Origin: Streptomyces palmae
GTDB taxonomy: Bacteria; Actinomycetota; Actinomycetes; Streptomycetales; Streptomycetaceae
Direction: 5' to 3'
Assembly (NCBI RefSeq): GCF_004684805.1
Contig: NZ_SRID01000002.1
Span: 1-64,000 of the forward strand
DNA: 64,000 nt
The first letter of the stretch is position 1; each line of letters opens with the position of its first letter. The translations under genes and the position numbers were made by a program. The notes under the pieces are model-generated. The model was not told where the DNA came from. It saw only the letters and a program-made list of their open reading frames with translations, and ran no database searches. This document shows positions 25,020 to 34,323 of this stretch, one piece after another.

Positions 25020-25077
25020 GTCCCGTCACCCGTGGCGAGCTTTGGAGGCTCACTGAATCCACCACGGATGACGGGAC
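25020..25077 (-). terminator. Terminator after the first LuxR-type regulator gene
   Basis: A 16-bp stem with one mismatch (GTCCCGTCACCCGTGG pairing with CCACGGATGACGGGAC) and a 26-base loop, 20 bases after the stop of the gene ending at 25097. Confidence 0.65.
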
Positions 25078-25096
25078 GTGCCCTGGGCCGCCGCGC

Positions 25097-25966
25097 TCAG
25101 CGCCGCAGCTGCGGTGGCTCCTGGGAGGGCGCAATGGGCAGCAGACCCAGCTCCGCCGCCCGAACTCCGGCCTGGAAACGGGAGTTCGCCCCCAGGAGGG
25201 CCATGATTTCGGCCACGTACCGGCGATACGTGCGCACCGAGACGGACAGTTCCCGGGCGGCCACCTCGTCGGTGACGCCCAGCCGCAACCACTCCAGGAT
25301 CGGCCGGACCATGTCGGTCCGGGCCCGGTCGCCGAAGTCGATGCGCTCGGTCACCTGGAGCGCGTTGCGCCAGATGCCGTCGAACAGCGTCTGCAGGGTC
25401 TCGATGACCCCCGGGTCGCGGATCGCCGAGGCCCGCCGGCCCACCGCCGAGTCGGCGCAGACCAGCGCGGAGCGGCCGTCCGCGATCAGGGCGGCCAGCA
25501 GCGGGATGCGGGCGACCCGCACCTCCAACGGCTGGCCGTCCCCGGTGTGCCGCTGCACGAATTGCCAGTCCAGCGTGGACTGGGCGCACAGCATCCGGGT
25601 CCTGACCGTGATGCCTTCCTCGGTGAGCCATTCACTCAGTACGGAATGGATGACGCGGGCGTGCGCGGCTTCCGCCGCGAGTACCACGTCAACGGTTTCC
25701 GAGGCCTGCGCGAGCAATTCTCGAGCAGCCCGGAGAATTTCCCTGTCCTCGGTTTCGACGGCAGCCACCCAGGAATTGCGGGACTGCCGGTCGCGGTGCT
25801 TGACCACCGTCGACTCAATGAGCTCGCGAACCGCGAGGAGTTCCTGCGCTATGTCATCTTCGACATGCGCATGACTGAATTCGCTACTTTCGATGCCGGC
25901 GGCACCATCAGCCCCGCCCTCGTTTCCCCAGCCGGTACCCGCCCCGGACAGTGCGGGATCTTTCAA
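25097..25966 (-). CDS. LuxR-type HTH regulator A with TrmB/PLD-like N-terminal region
   Basis: 289 residues with a C-terminal LuxR-type HTH (LRLGVTDEVAARELSVSVRT, then YRRYVAEIMALLGANSRFQA). The N-terminal 200 residues show a repeated helical start and an alpha/beta region (VDVVLAAEAAHARVIHS) seen in Streptomyces orphan LuxR regulators related to TrmB-like sensor domains. The start is probably TTG at 25966 behind GGTGAGG; no in-frame ATG or GTG is found near the N-terminus. It lies 40 bases from a paralogue, regulator B, in the same orientation. Probably a cluster-situated activator. Confidence 0.75.
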   Translation of the reverse strand: MKDPALSGAGTGWGNEGGADGAAGIESSEFSHAHVEDDIAQELLAVRELIESTVVKHRDRQSRNSWVAAVETEDREILRAARELLAQASETVDVVLAAEAAHARVIHSVLSEWLTEEGITVRTRMLCAQSTLDWQFVQRHTGDGQPLEVRVARIPLLAALIADGRSALVCADSAVGRRASAIRDPGVIETLQTLFDGIWRNALQVTERIDFGDRARTDMVRPILEWLRLGVTDEVAARELSVSVRTYRRYVAEIMALLGANSRFQAGVRAAELGLLPIAPSQEPPQLRR

Positions 25967-26006
25967 CTACCTCACCCCGTGACATCTATCAGCCGATCAG
26001 CCCAAG

Positions 26007-26777
26007 TCAGTCACATTGCGACAGAAGCCCCAGCTCAACGGCGCGAACCCCCGCCTGGAAGCGGGAGTTGGCGCCGACGTCGCGCATGATGGCCGCCACA
26101 TGGCGGCGGTAGGTGCGGAGAGACACCTGGATCTCCTTGGCCGCCACGTCGTCCGTGTGGCCGGCGCGCAGCCGCTCCAGGATGAGCCGCACCGCCTCGG
26201 TTCGCAGCCGCTCCGCCAGCCGCAGGTGCTCGGCAAGCGGAATGGCGCTCCCCCAGATGCCCGCGAACATCAGGTCCAGCGCCCGTACCGCGGCCGGGTC
26301 GCTGATGACCGAGGCGTAACGGCCGTTGCGCTCCGGGCCGGTGCGGCCGAAGGACCGACGCCCGTCCACGATGATCGCGCCCTGCAGATCGACCTCGGTG
26401 ACCCGCACCTCGTACCCCGGAACGCCCCGCCGGGCGGCTCCCAGGATCCCCAGCGGCGCCAGCACCTCCGGCGAGCACAGCACCCGTACCGCGACCCCCG
26501 AGCCCCCCAGCGCGCTCAGCTTGCCCAGTAACGGAATGATCGGCTTGGCACGCTCGAAGCTGCCCGGCACGATCACGCAGACGCTCCGCTTGGCCTGGGA
26601 CAGCAGCCGCGCGATCTCCCGGCGCACCGCCGGGACATCCGAGGTCAGTACCATCGGCGAGCGCTGCGCCGGCGCACTGCGGTGCATCGACACCGCGGAC
26701 TCGATGAGCCGGCGCGCCCGCATCAGGGCGTCCTCCACACCGTCCGCGCTATCGGCCGTTTTCGACAGCTCTGTCAT
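26007..26777 (-). CDS. LuxR-type HTH regulator B, contains a TTA codon
   Basis: 256 residues. The C-terminal HTH (LRAGHTDDVAAKEIQVSLRT, then YRRHVAAIMRDVGANSRFQA) is clearly paralogous to regulator A. The N-terminal domain has VCVIVPGSFERAKPIIPLL, a PLD/TrmB-like strand-helix. Leu83 is encoded by TTA (26531-26529), so translation should depend on the bldA tRNA, tying the cluster to developmental control. The ATG at 26777 follows GGGGGAG. Confidence 0.8.
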   Translation of the reverse strand: MTELSKTADSADGVEDALMRARRLIESAVSMHRSAPAQRSPMVLTSDVPAVRREIARLLSQAKRSVCVIVPGSFERAKPIIPLLGKLSALGGSGVAVRVLCSPEVLAPLGILGAARRGVPGYEVRVTEVDLQGAIIVDGRRSFGRTGPERNGRYASVISDPAAVRALDLMFAGIWGSAIPLAEHLRLAERLRTEAVRLILERLRAGHTDDVAAKEIQVSLRTYRRHVAAIMRDVGANSRFQAGVRAVELGLLSQCD

Positions 26778-27662
26778 GACTCCCCCATGTGGCGCGCGCC
26801 CTCGCGATCGCGCACCCGTCGATTACCGTCGAACACCCAGGTGGACAGGGGTCACCGAAACTGATCATCGATACCCGAATCCGCTAATTGAATCCGCAAT
26901 TAAATGTCCGTCTCACGGCGACTCCGGTGTCCACCCGTACGCCACCGACTCTTAACTCGCGAGTAAGAACTCGCAGGTCGGCCATGCTTTGACTTCGAAA
27001 CTCGTCACCAGCACTTGACGCGCGAGATTAGTTCGCTGGTTCCAACCCAGTCAACGCGCGACTACTGGTAAAGGTCAAGCAAAACCCCCCTTGCGCACAA
27101 GGTCTCCCATAAGCGGAGCCCATAACGTTGGCGGGATTGACATCAAGCTGCACTCCAAGCCCGAAACCGACCCCGCACGGCCACCCCGCGCATGCACAGC
27201 GCAGCCGTTCCACGACGCTGGGCTATCGCAGACGCCCCCGTTGGCCTGTTGTTGACAGCTCCCGGAGCGTCTGCAAACGACCTGTCCGATCGTCTCGTAC
27301 GGGTCTTACCGATCTATCCCGGGCATGTCACCAAACCGCCACACACGCCCCACGCCCCCGGGACGACCCGACGACCGAAACGGCCGCGGCGCCGCCGGCA
27401 CCGGAGCGAGGGAGTACGGCCCACCCCGGACCCACCGGCGGCGCCACACCGCCCCGCCCCAGGAGAAGCTCGAGAGGACCGATGAGGAGTCCGGCCGGCC
27501 CCCTCCCGGATGGCGACGATCCTTCCCACCCGGTCCGGCGCCGGGTGTCCCGCCCCCTCACTCGTCCGCCGCGTACGCGAAACGGCCCCGGACCGGTGTC
27601 CGAGGCCGTGAGGGACGCCTCCCCCGGAGATGGAGCGTCCAGGGCGGGGCGGTGGTGCACAG
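26778..27662. promoter_or_regulatory. Long AT-richer intergenic region with palindromes
   Basis: 885 bases without a supported gene between the regulators and tRNA-Thr. TAATTG-N6-CAATTA at 26885-26902 is a perfect spaced palindrome about 110 bases upstream of regulator B. ACTCGCGAGT at 26955-26964 is a 10-bp palindrome with a second AACTCGC 14 bases further on. These are candidate operators. The part from about 27300 onward is GC-rich with several open frames but no credible start, ribosome site or domain. Confidence 0.45.
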
Positions 27663-27735
27663 AGCCGACTGTCGGGTTCGAACCGACGACCTTCGCTTTA
27701 CAAGAGCGGTGCTCTACCAGCTGAGCTAAGTCGGC
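27663..27735 (-). tRNA. tRNA-Thr (anticodon UGU)
   Basis: The reverse complement folds as a 73-base tRNA: 7-bp acceptor stem (GCCGACT/AGTCGGC), D arm with AGCTGGTAGA, anticodon loop CTTGTAA giving UGU (reads ACA), and T arm GTCGG-TTCGAAC-CCGAC. The first pair of the anticodon stem is C-A mismatched. The 3' CCA is not encoded. It sits where the metabolite cluster meets the conserved core. Confidence 0.93.
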
Positions 27736-27967
27736 GAGTCCTCTGCAGTGTACCCATCACCGTGACCCGTCCGAGCCCCATCCGCCGCATCCCCGGCCGG
27801 TTCGGCCGAACCGCCCCCTCGGCGCGGCGGGGCGGAAGGCACCCCTCCCTACTGACACGGGGGGATCCGCCGGGTACCGTCACGGCAGGTTCGCGCGAGT
27901 GGACCGGAAACATCCACCTTTACTCGGATCGTCCGGCACGTTCCTGCCGGTGAAGGGATGCATCACC

Positions 27968-29098
<1,131 letters not shown>

Positions 29099-29123
29099 CC
29101 TCGCCCGGTACGACCCGAGCGCC

Positions 29124-29167
29124 CGACGGCGCCGCCCTCCGCTCACCGCGGCGGGGCGGCGCCGTCG
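29124..29167 (+). terminator. Terminator of msiK
   Basis: A 13-bp perfect stem (CGACGGCGCCGCC and its complement) with an 18-base loop, 26 bases after the msiK stop. Confidence 0.7.
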
Positions 29168-29367
29168 CCGTTTCCCCACCCCGCGCTCCCTGTCTCGATA
29201 AGTACTGCGACAGAACGGGCAATTCACCGCGAGATGTCAACGCAGCACAGATAACTACCCTTTCGCCATCCCTCATCAGGGTGACTCAATGTCGCCATCT
29301 CATCACTCCTCGCTACGATCTCGGCGTCATCGCAGTTCCCTCCCCGAACGTCCACGAGGAAGTCCCT

Positions 29368-29784
29368 GTGAACACCGCCACCCGCCACATCGGCAGAACT
29401 CTCGCGCTGGTCCTCCCCGTCGTCCTGGTGCTCTCCGGCACCCTCGCGGTCGCCCGCGTGCCCTGGGCGAACCCCCACGCGGAATCGCAGATCCTCACCG
29501 CCTCCTCCGGTCGGGCCTCCACCCACGCGGCCCCGCGCGCCGCCCACGAGGTGCTGCGCGACCAGCTGCTGGCCGAACTCCAGCGAAGGGATCCCGGGGT
29601 GGCGCTGACCCACCTCCAGATGGCCACCGACCGCCGCCCCTCGCTGGCCAAGCACTGCGCCACCATCGCCCGCGCGCTGGGCCGGGCCGCGGTGGCCAAG
29701 TACGGCTCCGCACAGCGCGCCCAGGCGTACTCGCGGCCGGTCTGCGACACCTCCTTCGCCAGCGGGGTCTCCCAGATCCACTGA
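29368..29784 (+). CDS. Small secreted or membrane-anchored hypothetical protein
   Basis: 138 residues starting at a GTG behind GAGGAAG. The N-terminus (about residues 6-32) is a typical export signal: basic ATRHIGRT, then hydrophobic LALVLPVVLVLSGTLAV. The mature part is mainly helical (AAHEVLRDQLLAELQRR) with two cysteines (CATIARALG and RPVCDTSF) that could form a disulfide. I recognise no domain. Likely extracytoplasmic. Confidence 0.6.
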   Translation: MNTATRHIGRTLALVLPVVLVLSGTLAVARVPWANPHAESQILTASSGRASTHAAPRAAHEVLRDQLLAELQRRDPGVALTHLQMATDRRPSLAKHCATIARALGRAAVAKYGSAQRAQAYSRPVCDTSFASGVSQIH

Positions 29785-30058
29785 CTCCGCGGGTCCCGCC
29801 GTCCCTCACCCCACCCCAGCCCGACGCGTCGCACGGTGCCGCGGGCCGTACCGCACGCCGGATGCGCGCGTCGGGCGCCGCCATGTGCCGCCCTGTGCCG
29901 TCATGCGGGTCGTACGCCGGTACGCGGGTGGGTGCCGCGCCGTGCTCGCGGCCTCGCGGCGTACGCCGGGCACCCGAGGCGCCGCCTCGCCCTCACCCCG
30001 TACGGCGGACGCACCCACGCCGCAAGGGCGGCGCCCCGTACCGCATAAGGTGCGGACC

Positions 30059-30838
30059 ATGACAGGTGACGCCCGAACCGCCCCTCAGCCGCACGCCCAT
30101 CCGGTACGGCCCACCCAGGCCGTCGTCCTGGCCGGAGGCCAGGGCTCGCGACTGCGCCCGTACACCGACGACCGGCCCAAGCCGATGGTCGAGATCCCCG
30201 GCACCGGCACGCCGATCATCGGCCATCAACTGTCCTGGCTGGCGGCCGAGGGCGTCACCGATGCCGTGATCTCCTGCGGCCACCTCGCCGACGTCCTCCA
30301 GGAGTGGTTGGACTCCGCCGACCTCCCGCTGCGGGTGACCACCGTGGTGGAGACCGAGCCGCTGGGACGCGGCGGCGGCCTGAAGTACGCCGCCGCCTCA
30401 CTGCCCCACCCCGACCAGCCCTGGTACGCCACCAACGGCGACATCTGGACCCGCTTCTCGCTGCGCGACATGGCCGACTTCCACCGCGAGCGGGACGCGG
30501 TCGCCACCCTCGCCCTGGCCCGGCCGCGGATTCCCTGGGGAGCCGTGGAGACCGACGAGTTCGGGCACGTCCTGGACTTCATCGAGTCGCCGCCCTCGCC
30601 GTACCTGATCAACGCGGGCGTCTACGTCTTCTCCGCGGCCTTCACCGCGCTGCTCCCGGACCGCGGCGACCATGAGCGCACCACCTTCCCCCGGCTGGCC
30701 AGGGAACGCCGCTTGGCCGGATTCCCGCTGCCGCACGGGGCGTACTGGCGGGCCATCGACACCGCCAAGGACCTCACCGAGGCCGCCAAGGAACTCGCCG
30801 GCACCGCCGCCGCACCCGGCCTCCCGGAACCCCGCTGA
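30059..30838 (+). CDS. Sugar-phosphate nucleotidyltransferase family protein
   Basis: 259 residues. AVVLAGGQGSRLRPYTDDRPKPMVEI at the N-terminus, best summarised as the GGxGxRLxP...KP signature, identifies an NTP-transferase of the RmlA/GlmU N-terminal type. NGDIWTRFSL carries the metal-binding Asp. Such enzymes make NDP-sugars from sugar 1-phosphates. At about 260 residues it is a single catalytic domain with no acyltransferase half. The substrate is not predictable. The ATG at 30059 follows AAGGTG. Confidence 0.85.
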   Translation: MTGDARTAPQPHAHPVRPTQAVVLAGGQGSRLRPYTDDRPKPMVEIPGTGTPIIGHQLSWLAAEGVTDAVISCGHLADVLQEWLDSADLPLRVTTVVETEPLGRGGGLKYAAASLPHPDQPWYATNGDIWTRFSLRDMADFHRERDAVATLALARPRIPWGAVETDEFGHVLDFIESPPSPYLINAGVYVFSAAFTALLPDRGDHERTTFPRLARERRLAGFPLPHGAYWRAIDTAKDLTEAAKELAGTAAAPGLPEPR

Positions 30839-31010
30839 CGGACACCGCCCGGCGAGACTCCCGAAAGCCGAACGGAAGCCGGACCCCAACGCCGGCGGCA
30901 GCCAGACGAATCAGGACCGGGAGCCGGACCGGAATCCGGACTGGCAGCCGGTCACCAAGGCCGCTCCAGGGCCGGACCTTGGTGCCCGGGCCGGAAGCCG
31001 GTACGCCACA

Positions 31011-31050
31011 CGGGCCCGTACGGAGCGTCGGATCGCTCCGTACGGGCCCG
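31011..31050. terminator. Bidirectional terminator between convergent genes
   Basis: A perfect 17-bp stem (CGGGCCCGTACGGAGCG and its complement) with a TCGGAT loop, between the nucleotidyltransferase (+) and the DoxX-like gene (-). Confidence 0.85.
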
Positions 31051-31094
31051 CGGTCGCTGCCGTGGCGGGAAGCGCCACCGGTCCGGGCGGTCGG

Positions 31095-32765
31095 TCAGCC
31101 GAGCAGGCCGCCCAGGGCTCCTCCGCCGCCGGAGGTGGAGCCGGAGCCGCCGGAGGCCGAGCCGCCGCCACCGCCGGAGGCGGACCCGCTCGGGGTCCCG
31201 CCGCCCGCCGAGGTGGTGGGCCCGGAGGGGGCCGCCGGGGGTGCGACGGGCCGCCGGGGAGCCTGCGGCCGGGTGCCCTGGGGGACGCTCTGCGTCTGGC
31301 TGGGCACGCCGCCGGCCCCGCCGGTGCCCGTGGGAGCCGCCTCCCTGGTCGACCGCGGCGCCGCGGGGGACGCCGAGGTGGACGGGCTCGCCGAGCGTTG
31401 GGCCGCCGAGGGGGAACCTCCCACGTGCGCGGGGCGCTTGGCGTGATGGCGGGTGCTGTGCCCGGAGGGCTGGGGCAGCGGCGAGCCGGGCAGGCTGTTG
31501 TGCGGCGAGTCACCGTGGTGCGGAGCGTGGACCGGGTGCGAGGAGCGCACCGCCCCGCCGAGCATCGCGCCGAACAGCAGCGTCAGCCCGCACACCACGG
31601 CCGCGGTCAGCCCGCCGCGGCGCAGCACCCGCCGCCGCAGCTGCCACAGTTCGACCCGCGGGCCCAGCCGTCGCCAGGCCTCGCCGGTCAACCGGGCGTC
31701 CATCGAGTAGACCGGGGCGCCGGCGATGATCAGCGGGCTCCAGGCGGCCAGATAGATGATGTCCGGTGCGTCGTAGGCCGGCAGGGTCCGCCAGCTCACG
31801 GTGACCAGCAGCGCGGCCGACAGCGCCGCCCCGAACCCGGCGGCGACCCGCTGCCAGAGCCCCATGACGGTGAGCACGCCGACCACCACCTGGATGAACG
31901 CCACGCTCAGCCCGGCACCCACCGGGTGGTTCAGCGCGAAGTCGCGCAGTGGCTCGGCGACCGGCCACGGGTCCAGGGACCGCAGCCACTTGACCATGGA
32001 GCCGCGCTCGCCGCCGTCGAAGTAGACCGGGTCGGCGAGCTTGCCCAGGCCCGCGTAGACCGAGATCAGGCCGAGGAAGATCCGCATCGGCAGCAGCACG
32101 ATGCCCAGGTTGAGGCGGCGGGCGGGGTAGTACGCGTGCCGCACCCCGGCGTTCGCGTTCGCCGCGCCCGCGGTGCGCCCGCGCCGGTGGCCGGGCTGCG
32201 GCTCACCGCCGGGCGCGTCGTCCGGGTCGCCGTCCCGCTCCGGGTCCGGTCCGCCGGGCAGGCCCGCCCCGGGGGTGCCGGGCGTGCCCGGGCGGGCACC
32301 GCCGTACGCCGGCCGGCCGGGGCGTACCACCGGGAGCCGCTCGGTGCCGTCCTGGGACAACCGGGGCTTGATGACCAGGGTGGGCGGGTCCTGGAGCGCC
32401 ACCCGGGGGATGACCCGGGTGGCCCCGGCCGGCTCCTCGCCCTCGGCACCCGCGGCCCAGGTGCGGCCGGACTGCCGCACCGCCTGGAGCAGCTGTGCGG
32501 CCGGGTCGCCGCCCGGCACGGTGTGCCCGCTCCAGACCACCGGCGCCCGGCGGCGGCGCGCGCCCGGCGGTTGGCCCGTCCGCGCGGCGTCCACCCGCGA
32601 GCGGCCCCGGACCGGGCGGGCGAGCTGCACCCGGAAGCTCGCGTGACTGACGATGACCTGCGCTGGGTCGCATGGCACCTTGGCCATGTTCAGCAGCGGC
32701 TCCTCATCGAACCCGGGCGAGCTTCCCCCCGACGGCGAGCGGGGTGTTCTGGTGTCCACGCTCAT
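31095..32765 (-). CDS. DoxX-like membrane protein with long low-complexity tails
   Basis: 556 residues. The N-terminal ~215 residues are polar and Pro/Gly-rich. Residues about 220-400 contain a DoxX-type four-helix membrane block (NLGIVLLPMRIFLGLISVY, then FIQVVVGVLTVMGLW and further helices), plus another helix near 405-425 (GLTAAVVCGLTLLFGAMLGG). The last ~130 residues are a Ser/Gly/Pro/Thr-rich extracytoplasmic tail ending in a GSASGGGG-type run. DoxX proteins link to quinone or redox reactions, but many are uncharacterised. The ATG at 32765 was chosen as the first start of the frame. Confidence 0.75.
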   Translation of the reverse strand: MSVDTRTPRSPSGGSSPGFDEEPLLNMAKVPCDPAQVIVSHASFRVQLARPVRGRSRVDAARTGQPPGARRRRAPVVWSGHTVPGGDPAAQLLQAVRQSGRTWAAGAEGEEPAGATRVIPRVALQDPPTLVIKPRLSQDGTERLPVVRPGRPAYGGARPGTPGTPGAGLPGGPDPERDGDPDDAPGGEPQPGHRRGRTAGAANANAGVRHAYYPARRLNLGIVLLPMRIFLGLISVYAGLGKLADPVYFDGGERGSMVKWLRSLDPWPVAEPLRDFALNHPVGAGLSVAFIQVVVGVLTVMGLWQRVAAGFGAALSAALLVTVSWRTLPAYDAPDIIYLAAWSPLIIAGAPVYSMDARLTGEAWRRLGPRVELWQLRRRVLRRGGLTAAVVCGLTLLFGAMLGGAVRSSHPVHAPHHGDSPHNSLPGSPLPQPSGHSTRHHAKRPAHVGGSPSAAQRSASPSTSASPAAPRSTREAAPTGTGGAGGVPSQTQSVPQGTRPQAPRRPVAPPAAPSGPTTSAGGGTPSGSASGGGGGSASGGSGSTSGGGGALGGLLG

Positions 32766-33055
32766 CTAACCGAGTGACGCCCGGTTAAGACACTGCCCGG
32801 ACCGCCATTAGCTGTCCGAGGCCCGTCAAGTCAAGATCAACACGGTGTGTTCCCGCCGGTCAGCGCCGAATGCCGTACGCACCCGACACCGCCGACACCC
32901 GACGGCGCCACGGCACCCCGCGCACGGCCGCCACCAGGCGGCGCACTCCCAGGCGCGGGCTCCCGCACCACGGCCCCCGACCCGGAACCGCACCGCAGCC
33001 CGACGGCGGCGCGGGTGGGGACGGCGTCACCCACCCGCCCAGCGGTCAACGCTCA

Positions 33056-33301
33056 GCCACCCCGCCCGGCAGGGCACAGCGCACCCGCACACCCGCCCGG
33101 CAGGGGCGATCCCGCACGGCGGCGCGAGGCCTCGTGGCACCACGCCAGCCGCGCGACACCCGCGATGGGCCGCACCATGCCACCCCGCCCGGCAGGGCAC
33201 AGCGCACTCCGGAGACCCGCCCGGCAGGGCGGTCAGGCTCGGCGGCGGGAGGCCTCGTAGAGGACGACACCGGCCGCGACACCCGCGTTGAGCGACTCCG
33301 C
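33056..33301. repeat. 123-bp tandem duplication overlapping the 3' end of rlmB
   Basis: The 28-mer beginning GCCACCCCGCCCGGCAGGGC is found at 33056 and again at 33179, and GGCCTCGT with its flanks at 33128 and 33251, all 123 bases apart. Copy B includes the last ~70 bases of rlmB; copy A lies downstream and is a decayed version of that gene end. The rest of 32766-33055 shows no gene. Confidence 0.75.
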
Positions 33302-34186
33302 GCCACCCGGCATCGGGATCCGCACCCGCAGGTCGCAGGTCTCACCGACCAGGCGGGACAGGCCCTTGCCCTCGCTGCCGACCACGATCACCACCGGGCC
33401 GTCGAGGACCTCCAGCTCATGCAGCTCGACCTCGCCGTCGGCGGCCAGTCCGACCACGGTCAGCCCGGCCTTCTGGTAGGACTCCAGCGCCCGGGTGAGG
33501 TTGGTGGCCCGGGCCACCGGCGTACGGGCCGCGGTGCCCGCCGAGGTCTTCCAGGCGCCCGCGGTCATCCCGGCCGCGCGCCGCTCGGGCACCACCACGC
33601 CATGCCCGCCGAAGGCGGAGACCGAGCGCACCACGGCACCCAGGTTGCGCGGGTCGGTGACCCCGTCCAGGGCCACGATCAGCGGGTCCTCGCCCTCGTC
33701 CGCGGCACCGTCCAGCAGGTCCTCAGGGTGCGCGTAGTCGTACGGCGGGACCTGGAGCACCAGGCCCTGGTGGTTGAGGCCGTTGGTCATCCGGTCCAGC
33801 TCGGGGCGGGGCGCCTCCATGAGGTTGATGCCGCCGCGCTCGGCGGCCAGCTGCAGCGCCTCGCGCACCCGCTCGTCGTTGTCGATGAACTGCTGGACGT
33901 AGAGGGTGTTGGCCGGCACGCCCTCGCGCAGCGCCTCGACCACCGGGTTGCGGCCCACCACCAGTTCGTTGGTGCCCTTGGGGCCGCCGCGGCGGGGCGC
34001 CGGACGGCGGGTCGCCGCCTTGGCGCGGGCGTTCGCCACGCGCTGCTTGACGTGTCCCTTGCGCATCTCCGCGGGCGGGGTCGGGCCCTTGCCCTCCAGG
34101 CCGCGGCGGCGCTTGCCGCCGCTGCCGACGGTGGCGCCCTTCTTGTTGCTGGTACGGCGGTTCCTGCGCTGGCTGTTGCCGGCCAT
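33233..34186 (-). CDS. rlmB: 23S rRNA (guanosine-2'-O)-methyltransferase RlmB (SpoU/TrmH family)
   Basis: 317 residues. A basic N-terminal extension of about 65 residues ([11 protein letters not shown]) precedes the SpoU substrate-binding domain ([14 protein letters not shown]) and the SPOUT knot: [35 protein letters not shown] and [16 protein letters not shown], the three family motifs. It methylates the ribose of G2251-type positions in 23S rRNA using SAM. The ATG at 34186 was chosen over 34210 because MAGNSQRRN is the usual Streptomyces start. It follows cysS on the same strand. Confidence 0.9.
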   Translation of the reverse strand: MAGNSQRRNRRTSNKKGATVGSGGKRRRGLEGKGPTPPAEMRKGHVKQRVANARAKAATRRPAPRRGGPKGTNELVVGRNPVVEALREGVPANTLYVQQFIDNDERVREALQLAAERGGINLMEAPRPELDRMTNGLNHQGLVLQVPPYDYAHPEDLLDGAADEGEDPLIVALDGVTDPRNLGAVVRSVSAFGGHGVVVPERRAAGMTAGAWKTSAGTAARTPVARATNLTRALESYQKAGLTVVGLAADGEVELHELEVLDGPVVIVVGSEGKGLSRLVGETCDLRVRIPMPGGAESLNAGVAAGVVLYEASRRRA

Positions 34187-34283
34187 GAATGTCACACCTG
34201 TTCTGTTCATTGCTCAGCACTGCTCAGCAAACGTACGTCTGTCATCCAGTGTGCCGCCCCGGGAGGCCGGACGGCACACGGCT

Positions 34284-34311
34284 GCGCGGACGGGCCGGGG
34301 CCCGTCCGCGC
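34284..34311 (-). terminator. Hairpin downstream of cysS
   Basis: An 11-bp perfect stem (GCGCGGACGGG and its complement) with a 6-base loop, 13 bases past the cysS stop. Confidence 0.6.
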
Positions 34312-34323
34312 GTCACGGCCGGG

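Noticed and set aside
27128-27729. Several overlapping open frames just left of tRNA-Thr
   Set aside because: One runs through the tRNA itself; no ribosome site, domain or codon pattern supports a gene.
30672-32777. 701-codon plus-strand frame opposite the DoxX-like gene
   Set aside because: Begins inside the nucleotidyltransferase gene and crosses a strong terminator; the leftward frame has membrane segments and a proper end.
32837-33291. Possible CRISPR-like or coding array in the His/Pro-rich frames downstream of rlmB
   Set aside because: Only two long repeats with no regular spacers; explained by the tandem duplication of the rlmB end.
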